From the NCBI GenBank assembly GCA_963661545.1, contig CAVLCU010000071.1, positions 1-12,454 on the forward strand: DNA of 12,454 bases, written 5' to 3'. Origin of the DNA: Scatomonas sp963661545 (GTDB lineage: Bacteria; Bacillota; Clostridia; Lachnospirales; Lachnospiraceae). Position numbers and translations under genes: made by a program. The number at the start of each line of letters is the position of its first letter. The stretch's first letter is position 1. Under the pieces are notes generated by a model, which saw nothing but the letters and a program-made list of their open reading frames with translations, was not told the origin of the DNA and ran no database searches. This document shows, piece by piece, positions 7,040 to 12,454 of the stretch.

Positions 7040-7051
7040 AGGATTCATCAA

Positions 7052-7078
7052 GTAGCACTCGAGCTTGATGAGTGCTAA
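7052..7078. promoter_or_regulatory. CIRCE operator (HrcA-binding site)
   Basis: The inverted repeat GTAGCACTC-N9-GAGTGCTAA matches the CIRCE consensus TTAGCACTC-N9-GAGTGCTAA at all but the first base. It lies at the transcription start of groESL. HrcA binds it and represses the operon until heat or misfolded protein draws off GroEL. hrcA itself is not in this window. Confidence 0.95.
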
Positions 7079-7120
7079 TAAGGTAAGAAGAACATCATTT
7101 TTCTTAAGGAGGCATATATA

Positions 7121-7393
7121 ATGAAGTTAGTACCATTAGGTGACAGAGTAGTTCTGAAGCAGTTAGCAGCAGAAGAGAAGACCAAATCAGGAATCATCCT
7201 TACCTCTCAGGCTCAGGAGAAGCCCCAGGAGGCAGAGGTTATCGCAGTCGGACCGGGAACGGACGAGGTGAAGATGGAAGTAAAGACCGGAGATAAGGTT
7301 ATCTATTCCAAATATGCCGGAACAGAAGTGAAGCTGGACGGCGAGGAATATATTGTTGTGAAGCAGTCAGACATTCTGGCTATTGTTGAATAA
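7121..7393 (+). CDS. groES: Co-chaperonin GroES (Hsp10)
   Basis: GroES forms a seven-membered lid that caps GroEL and closes the folding chamber in the cytoplasm. The 90-residue product has the family opening VPLGDRVVLKQ, a mobile loop around residues 16-33 (EEKTKSGIILTSQAQEKPQE), then AEVIAVGPG and a C-terminal segment ending VVKQSDILAIVE. Length and order are normal for the family. The ATG at 7121 follows TAAGGAGG (7105-7112). groEL begins 20 bases after the stop codon with its own ribosome binding site, so the two form a standard operon under the CIRCE element. Confidence 0.97.
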   Translation: MKLVPLGDRVVLKQLAAEEKTKSGIILTSQAQEKPQEAEVIAVGPGTDEVKMEVKTGDKVIYSKYAGTEVKLDGEEYIVVKQSDILAIVE

Positions 7394-7413
7394 GACGAGG
7401 AGGCTAAGGTATC

Positions 7414-9033
7414 ATGGCAAAGCAGATTAAATACGGAGCAGATGCAAGAGCTGCTCTTGAAGCAGGCGTTAACAAGCTGTCCAACACGGTTCGTGTGACT
7501 CTGGGACCCAAGGGAAGGAATGTAGTACTGGACAAGCAGTACGGCGCTCCTTTGATCACCAACGATGGTGTTACCATTGCCAAGGAGATCGAGCTGGAGG
7601 ATGGCTATGAGAATATGGGTGCTCAGCTGATCCGTGAAGTGGCAGCTAAGACCAACGATGTAGCCGGTGATGGTACCACTACCGCTACCGTTCTGGCCCA
7701 GGCTATGATCCATGAGGGAATGAAGAACCTGGCAGCAGGTGCCAATCCCATCGTATTGAGAAAGGGCATGAAGAAGGCAACCGAGAAGGCTGTTGAGATC
7801 ATCGCCAAGATGAGCAAGAAGGTAGATGGCAAGGATCAGATCGCAAGGGTTGCAGCCGTTTCCTCCGGTGACGAGGAAGTGGGAGCCATGGTAGCAGATG
7901 CCATGGAGAAGGTTTCCAAAGATGGCGTTATTACCATCGAGGAGTCCAAGACCATGAAGACCGAGCTGGATCTGGTAGAAGGTATGCAGTTCGATCGTGG
8001 ATATGTATCCGCTTATATGGCAACGGACATGGAGAAGATGGAAGCTACCCTGGACAATCCCTATGTTCTGATTACCGACAAGAAGATCAGCAACATTCAG
8101 GAGATCCTGCAGCTGCTGGAGCAGATCGTACAGTCCGGTGCAAGCTTGCTCATCGTTGCTGAGGATGTAGAGGGCGAAGCTTTGTCTACCCTGATTGTCA
8201 ATAAGCTGCGGGGAACCTTCAAGGTAGTAGCTGTGAAGGCTCCGGGCTATGGCGACAGAAGAAAAGAGATGCTGCAGGATATCGCAATCCTTACCGGCGG
8301 CAAGGTTATCTCTGAGGAATTGGGCTATGAGCTGAAGAGTGCCACCATGGATATGCTGGGTCGTGCCAAGTCTGTGAAGGTTCAGAAGGAGAATACCGTT
8401 ATCGTTGACGGATGCGGCTCCAAGGATGAGATTCAGGCCAGAATCGGTCAGATCAAGTCTCAGATCGAGAAGACCACTTCCGATTATGACAAGGAGAAGC
8501 TGCAGGAGAGACTGGCTAAGCTGGCAGGCGGTGTAGCCGTGATCCGTGTAGGAGCTGCTACCGAGACTGAGATGAAGGAAGCCAAGCTTCGTATGGAAGA
8601 CGCCCTGAATGCCACTCGTGCAGCGGTAGAAGAGGGTATCATCGCAGGCGGCGGTTCCGCTTATGTACATGCCACCAAGGAATTGGCTGAGTATGTAGAT
8701 GGTCTGGAAGGGGATGAGAAGACCGGAGCCAAGATCGTTGTGAAGGCTCTGGAAGCACCTCTGGCTACCATTGCTGAGAATGCAGGCCTGGAGGGCGCTG
8801 TTATCATCAATAAAGTAAAAGAATCCAAGATCGGTGTTGGATTTGATGCATACAAGGAAGAGTATGTAGATATGGTTAAGGCAGGCATCCTGGATCCGGC
8901 TAAGGTGACCAGAAGCGCTCTGCAGAATGCTACCAGCGTAGCTTCTACCCTGCTTACCACAGAGGCTGTCGTATCTACCATCAAGGAGCCCCAGCCCCCC
9001 ATGCCGGCAGGCGGCAACCCGGGCATGATGTAA
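7414..9033 (+). CDS. groEL: Chaperonin GroEL (Hsp60)
   Basis: GroEL is an ATP-driven double-ring chaperonin that encloses unfolded cytosolic proteins together with GroES. The 539-residue length is typical. Visible landmarks are the N-terminal KQIKYGADARAALEAGVNKL, ATP-site motifs VTLGPKGRNVVLD (about 28-40) and GDGTTTATVLAQ (85-96), the apical-domain segment around residues 190-370, the equatorial ALNATRAAVEEGIIAGGG, and a C-terminal GGNPGMM tail of the Gly/Met type. The ATG at 7414 follows GAGGAGG (7397-7403). It is co-transcribed with groES and followed by a strong terminator. Nothing is unusual, and only one groEL is present here. Confidence 0.98.
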   Translation: MAKQIKYGADARAALEAGVNKLSNTVRVTLGPKGRNVVLDKQYGAPLITNDGVTIAKEIELEDGYENMGAQLIREVAAKTNDVAGDGTTTATVLAQAMIHEGMKNLAAGANPIVLRKGMKKATEKAVEIIAKMSKKVDGKDQIARVAAVSSGDEEVGAMVADAMEKVSKDGVITIEESKTMKTELDLVEGMQFDRGYVSAYMATDMEKMEATLDNPYVLITDKKISNIQEILQLLEQIVQSGASLLIVAEDVEGEALSTLIVNKLRGTFKVVAVKAPGYGDRRKEMLQDIAILTGGKVISEELGYELKSATMDMLGRAKSVKVQKENTVIVDGCGSKDEIQARIGQIKSQIEKTTSDYDKEKLQERLAKLAGGVAVIRVGAATETEMKEAKLRMEDALNATRAAVEEGIIAGGGSAYVHATKELAEYVDGLEGDEKTGAKIVVKALEAPLATIAENAGLEGAVIINKVKESKIGVGFDAYKEEYVDMVKAGILDPAKVTRSALQNATSVASTLLTTEAVVSTIKEPQPPMPAGGNPGMM

Positions 9034-9066
9034 GCAGACCGATCCGGGAAAAGTAAAATCATAATG

Positions 9067-9104
9067 CAGGAGTCATCGCATAGACGATGGCTCCTGTTTG
9101 TGTT
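9067..9104 (+). terminator. Intrinsic terminator of groES-groEL
   Basis: CAGGAGTCATCG (9067-9078) pairs with CGATGGCTCCTG (9085-9096) over 12 bp with one G-U wobble around the six-base loop CATAGA. A TTTGTGTT tract follows. Confidence 0.88.
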
Positions 9105-9109
9105 ACAAT
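9081..9109 (+). promoter_or_regulatory. Possible extended -10 promoter for the DUF6106-like gene
   Basis: TG at 9101-9102 precedes TACAAT (9104-9109), giving an extended -10 element. The matching -35 position holds a weak TAGACG (9081-9086) at 17-bp spacing. It overlaps the groEL terminator. The gene might instead depend on readthrough. Confidence 0.4.
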
Positions 9110-9149
9110 GACCCTGTGTTAAAAATCTTTATACGGGAGGACATGCCTC

Positions 9150-9653
9150 ATGAGTGACATGTATATAGAAATTCTGATTCCCAGGATGAGGTCGGCAGCC
9201 AGCGTATTGGGTCAGGCCGCCCTGATTAGCCTGACCGGGCTGGCCATCGTATGCGGAGTGGTCCTGCATCCCCTTTTCCTGATTGGGGCAGTGGCATTTT
9301 TGGTGTTGGATTTTATCTTTCTGCCTCGATTCAATGTAGAGTATGAGTATCTCTATGTCAATGGGGAGTTGACGGTGGATCGGATCTTCTCCAAAAGCCG
9401 TCGGAAACGAGCCGGAAGCTACCGTATCGACCAGCTGGAACTGATGGCACCCTTGGGCTCCCCACGCTTGGAAGGTTTATCCAGGGGAAGCGGCATTAAG
9501 ACCCTGGATTATTCTTCCCACCGGCCGGAGGCCCAGGTCTATGTCATGTACCTGACCGGAAGCGGTCAAAAGGAACGGGTTTTGCTGGAACCCAATGAGA
9601 AAATGCTAAAAGAGCTCCGCCTGAAGATGCAAGGCAAGGTTTTTATGGATTGA
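9150..9653 (+). CDS. Small membrane protein, DUF6106-like
   Basis: The product is a 167-residue protein of unknown function. Two adjacent hydrophobic helices (about 18-38 and 41-59) are joined by a very short turn. A soluble region of about 105 residues follows, likely cytoplasmic because of its Arg/Lys-rich stretch SKSRRKR (81-87). The soluble part has alternating beta-type segments such as FNVEYEYLYVNGELTVDRIF and AQVYVMYLTGSG, suggesting a small PH-like or beta-sandwich fold; this is inference. From memory it resembles the clostridial DUF6106 family. The ATG at 9150 follows GGGAGG (9135-9140); ATG at 9143 is out of frame. Its stop codon overlaps the -35 box of the guaB promoter. Its place between groEL and guaB gives no firm clue to function. 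Confidence 0.8.
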   Translation: MSDMYIEILIPRMRSAASVLGQAALISLTGLAIVCGVVLHPLFLIGAVAFLVLDFIFLPRFNVEYEYLYVNGELTVDRIFSKSRRKRAGSYRIDQLELMAPLGSPRLEGLSRGSGIKTLDYSSHRPEAQVYVMYLTGSGQKERVLLEPNEKMLKELRLKMQGKVFMD

Positions 9654-9678
9654 CATACAATTTTTTTTTTGCTACACT
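9650..9678 (+). promoter_or_regulatory. Strong sigma-A promoter of guaB
   Basis: A perfect TTGACA (9650-9655) and TACACT (9673-9678) are 17 bases apart. The spacer contains a run of 10 T residues (9661-9670), which may bend the promoter. The -35 box overlaps the TGA stop codon of the preceding gene. The transcript would start near 9685, leaving a leader of about 258 bases before guaB. Confidence 0.85.
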
Positions 9679-9721
9679 CAACTACAAAATATTGGTTACA
9701 GTGTCAAAAGCCTGAGCCCAC

Positions 9722-9763
9722 GACATGCTCGCGACGCGAAGCTAGTCCCTTTAGGGGCATGTC
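9722..9763 (+). repeat. GACGCGGAGCTAG structured motif, copy B
   Basis: Outer arms GACATGC (9722-9728) and GCATGTC (9757-9763) pair perfectly over 7 bp. They enclose GACGCGAAGCTAG and the hairpin CCC-TTTA-GGG. Compared with copy A at 3832-3871 the outer stem changes on both sides while keeping pairing. It lies in the guaB leader. Confidence 0.55.
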
Positions 9764-9842
9764 GGCGGGGGAATGGCTTTATGACACGCCCTTCAATGAG
9801 GGTGAAGTGGGGCAAAAGCCCCGGAATGTGGCTGCGCAGCCC

Positions 9843-9886
9843 GGAGAGCTTGAGACGCGGAGCTAGACTCGTGAGGGACTCGCCCG
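9843..9886 (+). repeat. GACGCGGAGCTAG structured motif, copy C
   Basis: GACGCGGAGCTAG is at 9853-9865, followed by CTCGTGAGGG, a variant of the CCC-loop-GGG hairpin. The outer pairing is weaker than in copies A and B (GGAGAG with CTCGCC, one mismatch). A separate hairpin follows at 9882-9906 (GCCCG-CCTGT arm against ACAGG-A-CGGGC). Between copies B and C the leader also holds GGGGC-AAAA-GCCCC and GGCTGCGCAGCC hairpins. No known riboswitch pattern was recognised in this leader. Confidence 0.45.
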
Positions 9887-9942
9887 CCTGTGCAGACAGG
9901 ACGGGCACGCAGGAGAGATTATAGAAACCAGGGAGGAAAACA

Positions 9943-11400
9943 ATGGGTACAATTATCGGTGATGGAATTACTTTTGATGATGTTCTGCTGGTACCGCAGT
10001 ATTCAGAAGTAACACCTAATATGGTAGATCTGACCACCTATCTTACCAAATCGGTCAAGCTGAATATCCCTATGATGAGTGCCGGCATGGATACCGTGAC
10101 GGAGCATCGGATGGCAATCGCTATGGCCCGGCAGGGAGGAATCGGCATTATCCACAAGAATATGTCCATCGAACAGCAGGCGGAAGAGGTGGACAAGGTG
10201 AAGAGATCAGAAAACGGTGTCATCACGGATCCATTTTATCTATCTCCGGAACATACCCTGGAGGATGCCAACAATCTCATGGCCAAATATCGGATCTCCG
10301 GTGTGCCCATCACGGAGGGCAAGAAGCTGGTGGGCATCATCACCAACCGAGATCTGAAGTTTGAAGAGGATTTCAGCAAGAAAATCAAGGAATCCATGAC
10401 CTCCCAGGGTCTGATTACCGCCAGAGAGGGGGTTACCCTGGAGGAGGCCAAGAAGATCCTGGCCAAGGCTCGCAAGGAGAAGCTTCCCATCGTAGACGAG
10501 AATTTTAACCTGAAGGGTCTCATTACCATCAAGGACATTGAGAAGCAGATCAAGTATCCCCTGTCCGCCAAGGATTTCCAGGGACGTCTGCTCTGCGGGG
10601 CAGCAGTAGGTATCACAGCCAACGTGCTGGACCGGGTAAGTGCTCTGGTGAAGGCTCATGTGGATGTGATTGTCATTGACTCCGCTCATGGACATTCCGC
10701 TAACATTTTCAAGACCCTGCGCAGCATCAAGGAGGCATATCCGGATTTGCAGGTCATCGCCGGCAATGTGGCCACGGCGGAGGCTACCAGGGACCTGATT
10801 GCAGCAGGGGCAGATGCGGTGAAGGTAGGAATTGGTCCCGGCTCTATCTGTACCACCCGGGTGGTAGCCGGCATCGGTGTTCCCCAGATCAGTGCGGTCA
10901 TGAATTGCTATGAGGAGGCCAGGAAGACCGGAACTCCCATCATCGCCGATGGAGGTATCAAGTATTCCGGGGATCTCACCAAGGCCATCGCGGCAGGCGC
11001 CAATGTCTGCATGATGGGAAGCATCTTCGCAGGCTGTGACGAGAGTCCGGGAACCTTCGAGCTCTATCAGGGAAGAAAATATAAGGTATACCGGGGCATG
11101 GGTTCCATCGCCGCCATGGAGAATGGCAGCAAGGATCGATATTTCCAGACCGATGCCAAGAAGCTGGTTCCGGAAGGAGTAGAGGGACGTGTGGCCTACA
11201 AGGGAATGCTGGAGGACGAGGTATTCCAGCTGATCGGAGGCCTTCGTTCCGGCATGGGTTATTGCGGGGCCAAGGATATTGAGACCTTGAAGACCACAGG
11301 AAAGTTCGTCAAGATTTCCGCCGCATCTTTGAAGGAATCTCATCCCCACGATATCCATATCACCAAGGAAGCACCAAATTATAGTACAGACGATAAATAA
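9943..11400 (+). CDS. guaB: Inosine-5'-monophosphate dehydrogenase
   Basis: IMPDH oxidises IMP to XMP with NAD+, the rate-limiting step of guanine nucleotide synthesis. The 485-residue product has the usual layout: a TIM barrel interrupted by two CBS domains (about residues 92-210). The catalytic loop GPGSICTTR carries C303. The phosphate-binding ADGGIKYSGD segment follows, and the mobile flap has an R399-Y400 dyad (KDRYFQ), then EGVEGRVAYKG. The N-terminal GDGITFDDVLLVPQ is characteristic and fixes the ATG at 9943, preceded by AGGGAGG (9930-9936). CBS domains commonly bind adenine or guanine nucleotides for allosteric control. The gene has its own strong promoter and an unusually long structured leader with repeat motifs. 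A terminator-like hairpin follows. Confidence 0.98.
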   Translation: MGTIIGDGITFDDVLLVPQYSEVTPNMVDLTTYLTKSVKLNIPMMSAGMDTVTEHRMAIAMARQGGIGIIHKNMSIEQQAEEVDKVKRSENGVITDPFYLSPEHTLEDANNLMAKYRISGVPITEGKKLVGIITNRDLKFEEDFSKKIKESMTSQGLITAREGVTLEEAKKILAKARKEKLPIVDENFNLKGLITIKDIEKQIKYPLSAKDFQGRLLCGAAVGITANVLDRVSALVKAHVDVIVIDSAHGHSANIFKTLRSIKEAYPDLQVIAGNVATAEATRDLIAAGADAVKVGIGPGSICTTRVVAGIGVPQISAVMNCYEEARKTGTPIIADGGIKYSGDLTKAIAAGANVCMMGSIFAGCDESPGTFELYQGRKYKVYRGMGSIAAMENGSKDRYFQTDAKKLVPEGVEGRVAYKGMLEDEVFQLIGGLRSGMGYCGAKDIETLKTTGKFVKISAASLKESHPHDIHITKEAPNYSTDDK

Positions 11401-11413
11401 GCGTGAACAAGCA

Positions 11414-11465
11414 AAAGAGGGAACCAGACAGAGCTCTTGTGAGAGTTTAGGCCGGTTCCCTCTTT
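11414..11465 (+). terminator. Terminator-like hairpin after guaB
   Basis: AAAGAGGGAACC (11414-11425) pairs perfectly with GGTTCCCTCTTT (11454-11465). The 28-base loop contains a smaller CTCT-TGTG-AGAG hairpin. Only three T residues follow, then GGG, so termination may be partial. That would allow readthrough into the downstream hydrolase gene, which shows no promoter of its own. Confidence 0.6.
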
Positions 11466-11541
11466 GGGCCTTCCCGGGGGGCACAGGAGGAAGGCTGGAT
11501 GGACCAAGAAGGACTGGAAGAGGAATTGAGGAAAGAGAAGA

Positions 11542-12396
11542 ATGAGCGATCGAAGCTTTCGCCTGGGCCTGGCTCAGATGGATACCGGGGAGGCCTGGGC
11601 AGAGAATCAGAAGAAGATAGAGGCTTTCATCCTGCAGGGTCTGGAGCGGGGAGCCCAGCTGATGGTATTTCCGGAGACGGCAGATTATATCGGAACGGAT
11701 TTCCGGGGGCACAGCACAAGGATTCCGGGGCCGGTCACAGATTTTTTTGCAAACCAGGCTGCCAGACATGGCATTTATCTGCATTGCGGCAGTTTGACGG
11801 AGATGGCCGGGGATGGAAAACTGCGTAACACCAGCCTGCTTTTCGACCCCCAAGGCCGGATCCTGGCCCAATATAGCAAGCTCCACCTCTTCGATGTGGA
11901 GTTGGAGGATGGGCCCAGCTACCGGGAATCCCGGGAAATCTCAGGCGGCCAGGAAATCGTCCTGGCAGATACCCCTTTGTGCACCTTGGGCTTTAGTATC
12001 TGCTACGACTTGCGATTTCCGGAACTTTTCCGCCTGATGGCCCGGCAGGGGGCCCAGGTGCTGGTGAATTGTGCCAATTTTACAGAAAATACGGGTAAGG
12101 ATCACTGGGAACCCCTGCTGCGGGCCCGAGCCATCGAGAACACCTGCTATGTGGCAGCCGTGGGTCAGTGCGGACGCAAGCCCAAATTCCGGGCTTGGGG
12201 TCATAGTATGCTCATTGATCCCTGGGGCCATGTGGTGGCTTCCCTGGGGACGGAGCCGGGTCTGCTGGTGGAAGAGGTGGATCTGGCTCGGGTGGATGAG
12301 GTAAGGCGTCAGATTCCCTCCCTGAGCAACGGGCGGGAGGATATCTATCAGCTCCAAAGCAGGAGAATCTGCAGGATGGATGGACCATGCCTGTGA
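11542..12396 (+). CDS. Carbon-nitrogen hydrolase, Nit1-like amidase
   Basis: A member of the nitrilase superfamily, cytoplasmic enzymes that hydrolyse amide C-N bonds through a Glu-Lys-Cys triad. The triad is visible as E45 (VFPETADY), K113 (YSKLHLFDVE) and C154 (SICYDLRFPEL). The 284-residue length is normal. Segments DHWEPLLRARAIENTCYVAAVGQCG and GHSMLIDPWGHVVAS resemble the Nit1 branch, which includes deaminated-glutathione amidase, a metabolite-repair enzyme, and the related omega-amidases. The substrate cannot be fixed from sequence alone. The ATG at 11542 follows a modest GAGGAAAGAG (11529-11538) and starts directly before the first conserved strand (FRLGLAQMD). A stronger AGGAGG (11485-11490) precedes an out-of-frame ATG at 11499. 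Expression probably depends on readthrough from guaB. Confidence 0.93.
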   Translation: MSDRSFRLGLAQMDTGEAWAENQKKIEAFILQGLERGAQLMVFPETADYIGTDFRGHSTRIPGPVTDFFANQAARHGIYLHCGSLTEMAGDGKLRNTSLLFDPQGRILAQYSKLHLFDVELEDGPSYRESREISGGQEIVLADTPLCTLGFSICYDLRFPELFRLMARQGAQVLVNCANFTENTGKDHWEPLLRARAIENTCYVAAVGQCGRKPKFRAWGHSMLIDPWGHVVASLGTEPGLLVEEVDLARVDEVRRQIPSLSNGREDIYQLQSRRICRMDGPCL

Positions 12397-12401
12397 GGGA
12401 G

Positions 12402-12434
12402 GGTGCTGTGTGCCAGTGGCACACGTTTAGCACC
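12402..12434 (+). terminator. Hairpin after the hydrolase gene
   Basis: GGTGCT-GTGTGCC (12402-12414) pairs with GGCACAC (12418-12424) and AGCACC (12429-12434) around a three-base AGT loop, with a GTTT bulge. That gives 13 bp. No T-run follows, so it is either a weak terminator or the start of another intergenic repeat, which continues as CGAAGCGGAGCGTAGAC to the window end. Confidence 0.45.
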
Positions 12435-12454
12435 GACCGAAGCGGAGCGTAGAC

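Noticed and set aside
9685..9942. Purine riboswitch in the guaB leader
   Set aside because: The conserved purine-aptamer junction and loop sequences are not present.
10240..11886. A 548-codon open frame on the minus strand opposite guaB
   Set aside because: It mirrors the guaB codons, crosses the guaB terminator and has no recognisable domain or ribosome binding site. The same applies to long minus-strand frames opposite topA (650-2098) and groEL (7303-8670).

Overview
This 12.4 kb window (roughly half G+C by eye) looks like chromosomal DNA of a clostridial Firmicute, most plausibly a member of the Lachnospiraceae. The basis is the topA-codY adjacency, a CodY global regulator, CIRCE-controlled groESL, sigma-A promoters, strong AGGAGG ribosome binding sites and a yybP-ykoY riboswitch. 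No name or database match was available, so the taxon is inference. All eight genes read on the + strand, and no convincing minus-strand gene was seen.

Layout: (1) 1-2291: a sigma-A promoter, topA (DNA topoisomerase I) and its terminator. (2) 2294-2653: a gap filled with a duplicated 79-bp palindromic repeat, then the codY promoter. (3) 2654-3469: codY. (4) 3470-4054: a long leader with a promoter, a yybP-ykoY-type (Mn2+) riboswitch, an overlapping terminator and several structured repeats. (5) 4055-6703: a PMCA-like P-type cation ATPase. (6) 6704-7120: an inverted copy of the same ~160-bp structured repeat, then the groESL promoter with a CIRCE operator. (7) 7121-9033: groES-groEL and a terminator. 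(8) 9150-9653: a small two-helix membrane protein (DUF6106-like). (9) 9650-11465: a strong promoter, a ~260-nt structured leader, guaB and a terminator-like hairpin. (10) 11542-12396: a Nit1-like carbon-nitrogen hydrolase, followed by a hairpin at the window edge.

How the genes fit together: most are housekeeping genes in separate transcription units, covering DNA supercoiling, nutrient sensing, protein folding and GTP synthesis. CodY family members sense branched-chain amino acids and often GTP, and guaB feeds the GTP pool, so the two are functionally related though separately transcribed. The riboswitch argues that the 'calcium' ATPase acts at least partly as a Mn2+ exporter.

The least explained material is between the genes. 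One ~160-bp multi-hairpin element occurs twice in full in opposite orientations either side of the ATPase gene, plus a partial copy. A second ~40-nt structured motif occurs in both the ATPase and guaB leaders. Both families vary between copies by changes that preserve base pairing, so folding appears to be under selection.
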